Shown in pieces: positions 8,611-17,353 of a stretch of DNA of 62,179 bases. The translations under genes and the position numbers were made by a program. The notes under the pieces were generated by a model, which saw nothing but the letters and a program-made list of their open reading frames with translations, searched no databases and was not told the DNA's origin. Source of the stretch: Clostridia bacterium (GTDB lineage: Bacteria > Bacillota > Clostridia > Christensenellales > Aristaeellaceae); the NCBI GenBank assembly GCA_017512805.1, contig JAFWES010000055.1, forward strand, positions 1-62,179, given 5' to 3'. Position 1 is the first letter of the stretch. The number at the start of each line of letters is the position of its first letter.

Positions 8611-9497
8611 TATTCTCCCTCCTTAAACATGCGCATCTGCATGAGGGTCAGGGCCAGGATGAGCAGCACCAGGATCCAGCCCGCGGCGCTGGCCATGCCC
8701 AGGGCGCCGCCGTTGATGTTGGTGGTGATCATGTTCACGAAGGGGGCCACGGCCAGGGGCGCCTCCTCTTTGGACAGGATCAGGTTCGGCTCGGTATAGA
8801 GCTTGAAGGCCCCGATGGCATAGGTGATGAAGGTCAGCTTGAAGATGGGCTTCATCACGGGGATGGTGACATGGAACATGGTCTGGACGGAGGTGGCTCC
8901 GTCGATTTTGGCCGCGTCCAGCAGATCGTCGCTGATGGTGGTCAGGCCGGAGAGGAAGATGATGAAGTACCAGCCGGTGTTCCGCCAGATCAGCATGCAG
9001 ATGACCGGCAGCTTCATCAGCTTGGTGTCCCCCAGAAAGTTGATGCTGGTGCCGAGAATCTGGTTGATGGCGCCCACGTTGGTGCCGAAGATCACCTTGA
9101 ACACCAGGGAGGAAGCCACCACGGCGCAGACCTGGGGCAGGAAGAGCAGGGGCTTGTAGACCTTCTGCCACCTTGCCATGGCATGGGAACGCACCACCAC
9201 CGCCAGCAGGAAGGAGATGATCATCACGGGGATCATGGCCAGAACGAAGTATTCCAGCGTATTCAGCAGGCTGTTCCACATCGCGTTGTAGGTGAAGAGC
9301 CGCCTGTAATTATCGAATCCAACGTATTTCATGGTGCCGTAGCCCTTGTACTTCATCAGGCTGATGACCATGGAATACACCACCGGCACCAGAAAGAAGG
9401 CCAGGAAGGAAAGAAGGAAGGGAAGAATAAAGAGATAGGGGGCAATCTGCCGCTTCGGATACCGGGCGGCGCCCCGGGAAGCTTTGACTTTCGTCAT
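8610..9497 (-). CDS. ABC sugar-type permease, MalF/LplB family
   Basis: A 295-residue permease with helices at residues 20-42, 80-105, 115-140, 165-185, 215-235 and 262-285. The EAA-type loop is LLDAAKIDGATSVQTMFHV followed by TIP. It is transcribed with the binding-protein gene upstream (102-base gap) and overlaps the MalG-like permease by one base. Confidence 0.9.
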   Translation of the reverse strand: MTKVKASRGAARYPKRQIAPYLFILPFLLSFLAFFLVPVVYSMVISLMKYKGYGTMKYVGFDNYRRLFTYNAMWNSLLNTLEYFVLAMIPVMIISFLLAVVVRSHAMARWQKVYKPLLFLPQVCAVVASSLVFKVIFGTNVGAINQILGTSINFLGDTKLMKLPVICMLIWRNTGWYFIIFLSGLTTISDDLLDAAKIDGATSVQTMFHVTIPVMKPIFKLTFITYAIGAFKLYTEPNLILSKEEAPLAVAPFVNMITTNINGGALGMASAAGWILVLLILALTLMQMRMFKEGE

Positions 9498-9598
9498 CAG
9501 GTCACACCTCTCTTCTGCCGGATGCCCCGGCCGGGAAGATTAAGGAAAGAGGGGAGGGGAAAGCCCCTCCCCGCAATACCGGAGTTTTTGATTCGAGA

Positions 9599-10876
9599 TC
9601 AGTCGTAGGCGTTGCCGATCTGGTTGACCATGTCGGTTTCCGCGTTCTTCAGGGCGTCGTCCAGGGAGATGTTGCCGTTGAGGTAATCGTTCAGGTAATC
9701 CCGGATGATGACCTGCTCGGCGGAGAAGGTGGGCTCATAGGGATAGGCCCGCAGATCCTCCAGGGCGTCGAAGTACACCTTCTGGAGCTCCGGTCCGAAG
9801 TAGTCGTTCTTGGCATAGAACTCGTCGGTCTTCGCGGACACCAGCGGCGGGATCACGGCGTTGATGGAGTAGACCGCGCGGCGGAACTCCGGATCAAAGC
9901 TGTACTTCGCCAGGATGTCGGCGGCCAGGGCGGCGTGGGGCGCATCCTTGAAGACGATCCAGATGCCCATGCCGGCATCGGAGCCGCCCTGCATCTCCTC
10001 GGGCCACTCGGCGCAGGACCACAGGCCGGCCTGATCGGGGGCCCAGGTCAGAAGGTGCTGCTTCATCCAGGAGGCGATCAGCTGGCTGGAGAGCTCTCCG
10101 CTGGTGAAGGCGGCCTGCCAGTCGGCGGACCACTCCTCGATGGGGGAGAAGGCACCGGAGTCATGATATTTCTTCAGGGTTTCGAAGGCTTCCCGCAGGA
10201 CCGGGTTGTCCGCGAAGTGGAAGTCGCCATTTGCATCGGTGAAGGAGAAATCCTTGCCGCTGAGGATCATCATCAGGTCATAGGCGTTCAGGGGCGTGCC
10301 GTAGTTCTCGATCCAGGTGCCGGTGGCTTCGTGGACCTTCCGACCGGCCTCAATGTAATCATCCACAGTCTTGACGTCGGCGGGGTTCACGCCGGCCTTC
10401 TCGAACACGTCGGTCCGGTAGTACCAGACCTTGGGCTTGGCTTCCTGGGGCAGGCAGTAGATGCCGCCGTCCTCGCCGGTCATCATGTCCAGCACGGCGG
10501 GGATGATATCCGCCTTGTAGGGTTCCACGGCGGCGGACAGGTCATAGAGCAGGCCCGCGGAGGCGAACTCGGCGAACTGGGCGTAGTTCACGCGAACCAT
10601 GTCCGGCAGGGTCTCCTTGGCGCCCAGCAGCAGGCGCATCTTCTGGGCAACGCCCGCATCGCCGTCGCCTTCAATGACGACTTCGATGTCGGCTTTCTGG
10701 CCGATCTCGGGGAACCGCTCGATCAGGGCAGCGTTGATCTTTTCATAGGTTTCAACGCTGTTCCAGACGGCCATTTCCAGCTTCACCTTTTCGCCCGCGT
10801 ACAGATCTTCGGCCAGGGCGCCGAAGCAGGTGGACAGCAGGCCGAGGGCCAGGATCAGGGCAAGCAGCTTCTTCAT
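9599..10876 (-). CDS. Extracellular solute-binding protein (family 1)
   Basis: A 425-residue binding protein with a Sec signal peptide (MKKLLALILALGLL...). A signal-peptidase I site follows ALA at residue 22. The nearby LSTC is not a canonical lipobox, because Thr sits before the Cys. The mature part has the two-lobe pattern of carbohydrate-binding SBPs, with a KPKVWYYRTDVF segment typical of the family. It is the first gene of the importer operon and lies divergent from the two-component system that probably controls it. The AGGAGGTTTTCTC ribosome site supports the start. Confidence 0.88.
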   Translation of the reverse strand: MKKLLALILALGLLSTCFGALAEDLYAGEKVKLEMAVWNSVETYEKINAALIERFPEIGQKADIEVVIEGDGDAGVAQKMRLLLGAKETLPDMVRVNYAQFAEFASAGLLYDLSAAVEPYKADIIPAVLDMMTGEDGGIYCLPQEAKPKVWYYRTDVFEKAGVNPADVKTVDDYIEAGRKVHEATGTWIENYGTPLNAYDLMMILSGKDFSFTDANGDFHFADNPVLREAFETLKKYHDSGAFSPIEEWSADWQAAFTSGELSSQLIASWMKQHLLTWAPDQAGLWSCAEWPEEMQGGSDAGMGIWIVFKDAPHAALAADILAKYSFDPEFRRAVYSINAVIPPLVSAKTDEFYAKNDYFGPELQKVYFDALEDLRAYPYEPTFSAEQVIIRDYLNDYLNGNISLDDALKNAETDMVNQIGNAYD

Positions 10877-11163
10877 GAGAAAACCTCCTATTTTTTTATT
10901 TCCAATGCCGCTCCCCGCTCCGGGGCAGCGGACATGGAGAATCGGTGAAAAAGGGTCTCGGGGCGGACTCGACCTTCGGGGAAACTTCTGTTTTGAACTA
11001 ATCCCATTTTACCGGACCCTTCTCCAAAAAACAGTTCTAATTTTCAAAGATTTGTCATAAAAAACCAAGATTTTGTTCGTTTTTGACAAAAACGATGCTA
11101 TAATGCTGACCAGCAGGAAAAAGGAAGCGGGAGTACCGCCGGAGAGCTGGAAGGGGGGAGCGC
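10877..11163. promoter_or_regulatory. Divergent control region between importer and two-component operons
   Basis: No gene. On the plus strand an extended -10 element TGCTATAAT (TATAAT at 11099-11104) precedes the regulator gene by about 60 bases. TTGACA lies only 10 bases before it, too close to be its -35. The stretch 11000-11095 is markedly AT-rich. It probably also holds the minus-strand promoter of the importer and the AraC-type binding sites, which could not be defined by eye. Confidence 0.5.
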
Positions 11164-12747
11164 ATGAAGCTGCTGATCGCGGAGGACGAGCTGCTGGCCC
11201 GGGAAGGCATCAGCCAGCTGATTCCCCCGGTGTTCACCGAGGTCCGCTCCGCCGGGAACGGGCTGGACGCCCTGGAGATCGCGAAGGAAATGAAGCCGGA
11301 CGTAGCCCTGTGCGACGTGCGGATGCCGAAGATGAACGGCATCGAGCTGGCCCGCCGGCTGCGGCTGCTTTTTCCGGCCATCCATATCCTGTTCATCAGC
11401 GCCTATTCCGACAAGGAATATCTGAAGTCCGCCATCTCCATCCAGGCGGACGGATACCTGGAAAAGCCCGTCTATGAGGAGGAGCTGCTGACCCACCTGA
11501 ACCGGATTGCGGGAGAGATCCAGGCCCGGCAGCGGAAGGAAAGGCAGCAGAGCGGCCTGGCGGATCTGTTCGCCCGGCAGCAGATCCTGCACGCCCTGAT
11601 CCACCGGCGGGAGGCCGGGGAGGAGGCGCTGAAGATCAACCCGGCCCTGACGGAGGCGGTGCTCCGGGCCGGGCGATACCTGCCCGTCAGCATCCGGATG
11701 CAGTGGCCCGGGGGCGGGTCCCCTGCCCAGTACGGATTTTATTCTGAGCTGAAGCTGGCGGAGGCCCTGAGCCGGGTTTCCTCCAATTATCTGTTCTACG
11801 CCTTTTCCGAAAGCCAGATCGGCATTCTTTTCTACGGCGATCCCCTGCCCTCGGCGGCGGGCTGCGAAAAGCAGCTGCGGCCCCTGATGGAGTCCCTGCG
11901 GGCGGCTAATCCCCAGGTGCTGAACGTCTGCGCCTGTATCGGGGAGGTCTGCGGGGATCCGGCCGGGCTGTACGAGCGGTACCATGAAGCCCATGTGCAG
12001 GTGCAGTGGATGTGCTTCGTCTCCAGTGCCCCCTTTGCGGTCTCTGCCCTGTCGCGGAACGTCTCCGCCCCGGAGGACCGGTCCGCCCGGTTTGAGTCCC
12101 TGCTCCGGACCCACCAGCTGGACGCGGCCAAGCAGCTGGTGCGGGAGCAGACGGAGGAGATCCTGCGGGGCGGTGTCGGCAGCATCGAGCAGGTGCGCCG
12201 GTACTATGAGCTGCTGCTGAGCATGTGCCTGCGGGTGAACAGCGGGGAAAACCCCGGCTACAGCTACGCCCGGGCCAGCTCGGAGGTGCTTTTCACCTTC
12301 TCCAAGCTGAGCACCCTGCCGGAGATCAGCCGCTTTCTCTGCGTGCGCATCGACGAGATCGCCCCCTCCATGAACCTGGGGGAGGACGCCACCGCCCAGA
12401 TCCGGGAGGTGCAGGCCTATATCCGCCAGAACCTTTCCGATCCGGCCCTGTCGGTGCAGGCGGTGGCGGAGCAGGTGGGGCTGAGCGAGAACTATCTGGG
12501 CGCCCTGTTCAAGCGGGAGACGGGCCAGACCCTGCACAAGGTGATCGTGGACCTGCGGATGGAACGGGCCAAATATCTGCTGCTGAACCACTGCCGGGTG
12601 ACGGAGACGGCGGAGCGCTGCGGCTTCAGCTCCGCGGGCTATTTCCATTCCGTTTTCAAGAAATACACGGGCATGTCCCCCGCGGCCTTTGTGGAACAGA
12701 ACCGGACCCGGCCCCGGGGCGGGCCGGAGGGGAAAGGAGGCGGCTGA
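11164..12747 (+). CDS. YesN-type response regulator with AraC DNA-binding domain
   Basis: A 527-residue protein. An N-terminal receiver (residues 1-118, with acidic EDE near residue 8, phospho-acceptor Asp in CDVRMPKMNG near residue 52, and KP at 101) is followed by a long middle region. The C-terminal AraC double helix-turn-helix (about 415-515) includes LSENYLGALFKRETGQTL and AERCGFSSAGYFHSVFKKY. It sits 3 bases ahead of the sensor kinase gene. The divergent SBP operon and the downstream aldolases suggest that it activates carbohydrate uptake and catabolism in response to the kinase. Confidence 0.9.
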   Translation: MKLLIAEDELLAREGISQLIPPVFTEVRSAGNGLDALEIAKEMKPDVALCDVRMPKMNGIELARRLRLLFPAIHILFISAYSDKEYLKSAISIQADGYLEKPVYEEELLTHLNRIAGEIQARQRKERQQSGLADLFARQQILHALIHRREAGEEALKINPALTEAVLRAGRYLPVSIRMQWPGGGSPAQYGFYSELKLAEALSRVSSNYLFYAFSESQIGILFYGDPLPSAAGCEKQLRPLMESLRAANPQVLNVCACIGEVCGDPAGLYERYHEAHVQVQWMCFVSSAPFAVSALSRNVSAPEDRSARFESLLRTHQLDAAKQLVREQTEEILRGGVGSIEQVRRYYELLLSMCLRVNSGENPGYSYARASSEVLFTFSKLSTLPEISRFLCVRIDEIAPSMNLGEDATAQIREVQAYIRQNLSDPALSVQAVAEQVGLSENYLGALFKRETGQTLHKVIVDLRMERAKYLLLNHCRVTETAERCGFSSAGYFHSVFKKYTGMSPAAFVEQNRTRPRGGPEGKGGG

Positions 12748-12750
12748 TCC

Positions 12751-14505
12751 ATGCGGCGCTTTTTTCACGGGCGCAGCCTCCGCTTTCAGCTGACCGCCCT
12801 GTTCCTGGTCATGGTCCTGATTCCGCTGTGCATCATGTTCTTTGCCAGCCGCTGGTCCATCCAGAACCGGCTGGTGCGGCAGACGGAGGAGACCTATGCC
12901 ACGGCGCTGACCCAGGCCGGCAGCTATATTTCCGACAAGGCGGTGCTGGCGAAGAACCTGGTGAGCATGCTGTTCACCGACAGCCACGTGCAGCAGGGGT
13001 TCAACTTCTTCCTGGGGAGCGACGCCAACGAGGAGACCGCCTGGCTGGGGGATATTTCCAGCGGAAGGGTGACCTACAAGGGATCCCTGCTGGGCTCCCT
13101 GTCCCGGATCTATCTGTATCAGACGGGCGCGACCCTGGATTTCCGGTCCGACCGGTTGTACGCCTCCCTGGACGAGGCGGGCAGGAGCCGGCTGGAAGCC
13201 TGGCTGACGGACTCCGGGGACAGCTTCCTCTTCCTGACCCGCACTGGGGAGCGGGACGGCTTCAGACCCCAGTATATCTATCTGCTGGCGAAGGTGCCCA
13301 GCGCCCTGCGGCTGGGAAAAACCATCGGCCTGATGCAGGCGGAAATCCCCGCGGACAACTTCCAGCAGGTGCTGGATTCGGTGCCGGACAGCGGGCATTC
13401 CGCCGTGTATCTGACGGACGCGGCGGGGGAAAGCTTCCTCTCCGCGGGGGAGGCCCGGTTCGACCCGGAGGAGCTGACCGGCTTCATGGAAGCCCTGGCG
13501 GCGGGGAATGCCTCGGGAAAGGGGCTGGCCCGGATCCGCTTCGGCCGCACCTCCTATCTGGCGGGGGCGGAGGAGATCGCGGGCACGGACTGGCGGATTC
13601 TCCTGGCGGTGCCCACGGCGGACATCACGGAGGTCACCCGGGGCGCCGATCAGATCATGCTGCTGACGCTGCTGATTCTCTGCGCCCTGATCGTTCCCCT
13701 CATCGCCCTGATCGCCCATAACATCCTCCGGCCGATGCACCGGCTGCAGGAGGGGGTCGAGGCGGTTTCCCGGGGAGACTACAGCGTTTCGGTGCCCCGC
13801 AGCGGACAGCCGGAGCTGGACCGGGTGACGGACAGCTTCAACGCCATGCGGGAGAAGATCCAGGTGATGATGGCGGAGCAGTACCGCATGGGCCAGGATC
13901 TGAAGAGCAAGGAGCTGCAGGTGCTGCAGGAGCAGATCAACCCCCACTTTCTCTATAATACCATCGACCTTCTGCACTGGGAGGCCCGGAAGGCCGGCAA
14001 CCGGGAGATGGAGGACCTGATCCACGCCCTCAGCCAGTTCTACAAGCTGAGCCTGGGCCACGGGGAGGAGATCGTGACCCTGCGGCACGAGCTGGACCAC
14101 GTGGAAGCCTACCTGTATGTGCAGAACCTCCGGTTCATGAACCGGATTCAGCTGAAGGTGGACGTGCCGAAGGAGCTGGAGCAGGTGCGCATCGTGAAGA
14201 TGGTGCTGCAGCCCCTGGCGGAAAACAGCATCCAGCACGGGATCCGGGAAAAGCCGGAGGAGACCGGCACCATCAGGATCCGCGCGGAGCGGGAGGGGGA
14301 CCATGTGGCGGTCACCCTGTCCGACGACGGCGTGGGCATGGACGAGGAGACGATCTCCCGCATCATGTCCAGCGAGCATCCCGGCTACGGGGTGTACAAC
14401 GTGAACGACCGGCTGGTGCTGCATTACGGAAGCGGCGCGGGGCTGCAGTTCCGCAGCGTTCCCGGCCGGGGCACCAGCGTGACCTTCCGGATCCCCCTGG
14501 AATGA
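12751..14505 (+). CDS. YesM-type sensor histidine kinase
   Basis: A 584-residue membrane kinase. Helices near residues 12-32 and 290-315 enclose an extracellular sensor domain. A HAMP linker (NILRPMHRLQEGVEAVSRGD) follows, then the His_kinase domain with EQINPHFLYNTIDLLHW (phospho-accepting His), the N box LQPLAENSIQHGI and the G box DDGVGMD. This is the usual partner of the AraC-type regulator encoded immediately upstream. Confidence 0.92.
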   Translation: MRRFFHGRSLRFQLTALFLVMVLIPLCIMFFASRWSIQNRLVRQTEETYATALTQAGSYISDKAVLAKNLVSMLFTDSHVQQGFNFFLGSDANEETAWLGDISSGRVTYKGSLLGSLSRIYLYQTGATLDFRSDRLYASLDEAGRSRLEAWLTDSGDSFLFLTRTGERDGFRPQYIYLLAKVPSALRLGKTIGLMQAEIPADNFQQVLDSVPDSGHSAVYLTDAAGESFLSAGEARFDPEELTGFMEALAAGNASGKGLARIRFGRTSYLAGAEEIAGTDWRILLAVPTADITEVTRGADQIMLLTLLILCALIVPLIALIAHNILRPMHRLQEGVEAVSRGDYSVSVPRSGQPELDRVTDSFNAMREKIQVMMAEQYRMGQDLKSKELQVLQEQINPHFLYNTIDLLHWEARKAGNREMEDLIHALSQFYKLSLGHGEEIVTLRHELDHVEAYLYVQNLRFMNRIQLKVDVPKELEQVRIVKMVLQPLAENSIQHGIREKPEETGTIRIRAEREGDHVAVTLSDDGVGMDEETISRIMSSEHPGYGVYNVNDRLVLHYGSGAGLQFRSVPGRGTSVTFRIPLE

Positions 14506-14572
14506 CCTTCGAAACGGCGCTTCCGGCGCTCCGCGCCTGAACATAATATGAAAGAAAAAAGGAGATGTTTTC

Positions 14573-15349
14573 ATGAATCCGAGGCTGCAGAAGATTACCG
14601 AAAAGATGAAGAACGGGGAGCCCGTGGTGGGGGTGTTTGTGCTGCTGGCGGACTCCTCCGTCAGCGAAATCGTCGGCTACTCCGGCTGCGACTTCGTCTG
14701 GATCGATTCGGAGCACGGCATGATGGACCGCCGGGAGATCTACCACCATGTGCTGGCCGCCCAGGCGGCGGGCGCCTGCGCCTTTGTCCGGGTGCCGGGA
14801 GTGGAATACTACCAGATCAAGAACACCCTGGATATGGGGCCGGACGGCATCATCTTCCCCTTCGTGAACACGACGGACATCGCCCGGCAGGCGGTGGAGG
14901 CCTGCACCTATCCCGCCGACGGCGGCAAGCGGGGCATCGGGCCGCTGCGGGCGATCCATTACGGCGTGGATAACGAGCCCGACTATCTGAAGGTGGCCAA
15001 GGATGAGGTCTGGAAGATCTTCCAGATCGAGAGCATGACGGCGGTGGAGAACCTGGAGGAGATCGCGAAGGTGCCCGGATATCAGTCCCTGTTCATCGGG
15101 CCCGCGGACCTGGGCATGTCCATGGTGAACGTGAAGCCGGAGGACAAGCCCGCCCTGATCGCCGACGTGCAGCGCAGGGTGGCGAAGCTGGCCGCGGAGA
15201 ACGGCAAGTTCTGCGGCTCCTGCGCCGGCCCCACGAAGGAATCCTGCCATGAGCTGATGGACCGGGGCGTGCAGTGGATGACCATCGCCCAGGACGTCCG
15301 GATCATCAGCGGCATGCTGACGGAGGCAGTGAGGAACATCCATGGCTGA
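14573..15349 (+). CDS. HpcH/HpaI-family 2-keto acid aldolase
   Basis: A 258-residue TIM-barrel enzyme of the HpcH/HpaI class II aldolase family. Key segments are DFVWIDSEHGMMDR (metal and base region), PDGIIFPFVNT and SLFIGPADLGMS. The length is normal for the family. Family members cleave 2-keto-3-deoxy sugar acids such as 2-keto-3-deoxy-L-rhamnonate to pyruvate and an aldehyde. The ATG is supported by AAAAGGAGATG upstream. It overlaps the next aldolase-family gene by 8 bases, so the pair is coupled. The exact substrate is not determined by sequence. Confidence 0.85.
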   Translation: MNPRLQKITEKMKNGEPVVGVFVLLADSSVSEIVGYSGCDFVWIDSEHGMMDRREIYHHVLAAQAAGACAFVRVPGVEYYQIKNTLDMGPDGIIFPFVNTTDIARQAVEACTYPADGGKRGIGPLRAIHYGVDNEPDYLKVAKDEVWKIFQIESMTAVENLEEIAKVPGYQSLFIGPADLGMSMVNVKPEDKPALIADVQRRVAKLAAENGKFCGSCAGPTKESCHELMDRGVQWMTIAQDVRIISGMLTEAVRNIHG

Positions 15350-16247
15350 AAGATGTGAAAAAAGGCTCCACGGCATCGTGCCGGCCCTGTTCACCCCCCT
15401 GCGGGAGGACGGGTCCCTGGATGAGGAGAGCCTGGAAAAGCTGATTGAGTATCAGCTGGGCGCCGGGGTCCACGGCATCTTTGTGGCGGGCATGAGCGGC
15501 GAGGGGGCCCTGCTGGGCCCGATGCGGCTGGAGCAGCTGATCCGCCTGAGCGCCCGGATCATCCGCGGGCGGGTTCCCCTCTGCGCGGGCGTGCTGGAGG
15601 AGGGAACGGACCGGGTGATCGAGACGGCGAAAAGGGTGGAGGACGCCGGCGCCGATATGCTCAGCACCACCGTTCCCCTCTGGTCCCCGGCTCCGACCCA
15701 GGAGGAGATCTTCCGGCATTTCGAGGCGATCTGCCGGGAAACCGGCCTGCCCTGGATGGTGTACGGCAACGCCGGCGCCTTTCCGGACATTGCTCCGGAC
15801 ACCATGGCCCGGCTTTCGGACCTGGAAGGCATTCAGGCCATCAAGGACACGCGGCCGGACTTTGAGGGGTGCCTGCGGGATATCGAAGCGGTGCGGGGGA
15901 AGGAGGTTTCCCTGCTGTGCGGCGGGGAATACCTGGTTGGCCCCGGACTGCTCTACGGCGCGGATGGGAACATCTCCGGCGCCACGAACCTGTTTCCGAA
16001 GCTCTTCACGGACCTGTACCGGGACGCCCGGGCGGGAAAGGTGGAGCGGGTACGGGAGGCCGGGGAGCGGATCGCGGCGATCCACGGCATGACCCGGGTG
16101 CCCGGCGCCGGCTGGCTGGCGGTGTTCAAATATATGGGCAGCCGCATGGGGCTGATGCAGCCCTGGTGCTGCCGCCCCCACGGAACCCTGAACGCGGAGC
16201 AGCAGAGAAGGGTGGACGAGGAGCTGGAGATGCTGGGCGTCCTGTAA
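15342..16247 (+). CDS. DapA/NAL-superfamily lyase or synthase
   Basis: A 301-residue class I (Schiff-base) aldolase. Visible marks are FTPLREDGSLDEESLEKLIEY at the N terminus (here split by family-typical positions), a VYGNAG segment in place of the usual YNxP, and Lys in IQAIKDT as the Schiff-base candidate near residue 168. Given its coupling to the HpcH-type aldolase and the carbohydrate importer, a sugar-acid role is likelier than lysine synthesis. Dihydrodipicolinate synthase proper is not excluded. Confidence 0.82.
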   Translation: MAERCEKRLHGIVPALFTPLREDGSLDEESLEKLIEYQLGAGVHGIFVAGMSGEGALLGPMRLEQLIRLSARIIRGRVPLCAGVLEEGTDRVIETAKRVEDAGADMLSTTVPLWSPAPTQEEIFRHFEAICRETGLPWMVYGNAGAFPDIAPDTMARLSDLEGIQAIKDTRPDFEGCLRDIEAVRGKEVSLLCGGEYLVGPGLLYGADGNISGATNLFPKLFTDLYRDARAGKVERVREAGERIAAIHGMTRVPGAGWLAVFKYMGSRMGLMQPWCCRPHGTLNAEQQRRVDEELEMLGVL

Positions 16248-16295
16248 AAAAGCTCCGGCAGGCCTGCCGGAAGGCAGGAATGCCGGAGCTTCATT
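16248..16295 (+). terminator. Terminator of the two-component/aldolase operon
   Basis: AAGCTCCGGCA pairs with TGCCGGAGCTT. Inside the outer stem is a second hairpin (CCTGCC/GGCAGG). A T-rich CATTCTTCC follows. It starts directly after the DapA-family stop. Confidence 0.75.
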
Positions 16296-16514
16296 CTTCC
16301 TCCTTCTGTCTCCGCGGAATGGTCCTGCCCGCTGCTTCCCTTTGATCATAGCCTATTTGATCCAAAATCGCAATTCCGATTCTTGCGGTTTTTCTTCCGC
16401 CTTTGGCCCCGGAGCGCCTGGCATCCGGGACCGTTCCGTGGTATCATAGGGACGGAATCAAAAGAAATGCCCGAAATCCCCTTTCCGGCAGAACATGCAA
16501 AGGAAACAAGCAAA

Positions 16515-17082
16515 ATGCAGGCAATTCTCAGATGGATTGCGCCGAAAAGAGCCCTGCCGAAGGAAAGGCAGCTCTTTTCCAACGCGGCCCTGAAGGCCAT
16601 GATTCTGCCCCTGGTCATCGAGCAGGTTCTGCAGATGGTGGTGGGGCTGGCCGACACCATGATGGTCAGCCATGCGGGGGAGGCGGTGGTGGCGGACGCC
16701 GGGGCTGGATTATCATGCGCTGATGAAACTGACGAAAATTCTTTGCCGGGACCGGCGCGAGGATGTGGAGCAGATGTACCGGCGCATGTGCTTCAATGTG
16801 TTTGCCCACAACCGGGATGATCACAGCAAGAACTTCTCGTTCATTTATGACGCGGAAAAGGACCGGTGGTCGCTTTCGCCAGCGTATGATCTGACCTGGA
16901 GCAGCACCTATTACGGAGAACATACAACCACTGTGGACGGCAACGGGCGCAACCCCGGGCTTCAGGAGCTTCTGAAGGTTGGAAAGCGCGCGGGGCTCCC
17001 GGCGCAGCGCTGCAGGGAGATTGCAGCACAAATTCAGGAGGAAGCGATTCCGCTGGAAGAAAAATATCGGAGAAACCGATAA
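16515..17082 (+). pseudogene. MATE transporter 5' part fused to a HipA-type 3' part
   Basis: From ATG 16515 the frame encodes about 57 residues of a MATE exporter start (MQAILRWIAPKRALPKERQL ... VVGLADTMMVSHAGEA). Near 16690-16705 the coding switches frame to a HipA-family kinase C terminus: LDYHALMKLTKI, then NVFAHNRDDHSKNFSF, SLSPAYDLTWS and a stop at 17080-17082. The HipA ATP-binding and P-loop part is missing, and the MATE protein lacks its other eleven or so helices. This is a second deletion-type joint. The catalytic-loop HNRDDHSKN stretch of HipA survives but would not be translated from the MATE start. Confidence 0.75.
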
Positions 17083-17270
17083 TGCGGACCGCCTTCCGGC
17101 GGAGTCCCTGTTTCCAGCCGGAAGCACAGGAGAAGGCCGAACGGACGACGTGAATTCAGGACTTGACCCCGGTGAATCTTTCCTGGATAACAGGCATACA
17201 TGATGACTGCGAAAAACCATGGGGCTTCCGGGTCAGGAAGCCCGGACTGATTACAAAGGAGGAATAAGCC

Positions 17271-17339
17271 ATGCCGTTTATCGATTCGAGAATCACCGTG
17301 AAGGTCAGCGACTGGGGCTGGAACGGAAGCAATTTCTGA
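17271..17339 (+). pseudogene. Internally deleted MIF-like tautomerase (22 codons left)
   Basis: The gene starts with a strong AAAGGAGG site and MPFIDSRITVKVS, the N terminus of MIF-related phenylpyruvate tautomerases including catalytic Pro2. It then jumps directly to DWGWNGSNF and a stop, the conserved C terminus of the same family. About 90 residues of a roughly 115-residue protein are missing, apparently in frame. It lies 14 bases before the S9 peptidase start and supplies its leader. Confidence 0.65.
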
Positions 17340-17353
17340 CAGGAGCAATGAGC

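Noticed and set aside
11098-14574. A very long open frame on the minus strand across the two-component genes
   Set aside because: It is antisense to a clear response regulator and histidine kinase, rich in His/Gln/Gly/Arg low-complexity residues. Such frames arise from high GC in third positions. The same applies to 43763-45778, 48931-50808 and 71-1324 on the minus strand.
15342-16247. Annotating this gene as dapA of lysine synthesis
   Set aside because: It is coupled to a sugar-acid-type aldolase in a regulated carbohydrate operon, far from lysine genes. The usual YNxP motif is altered, so only the superfamily is supported.
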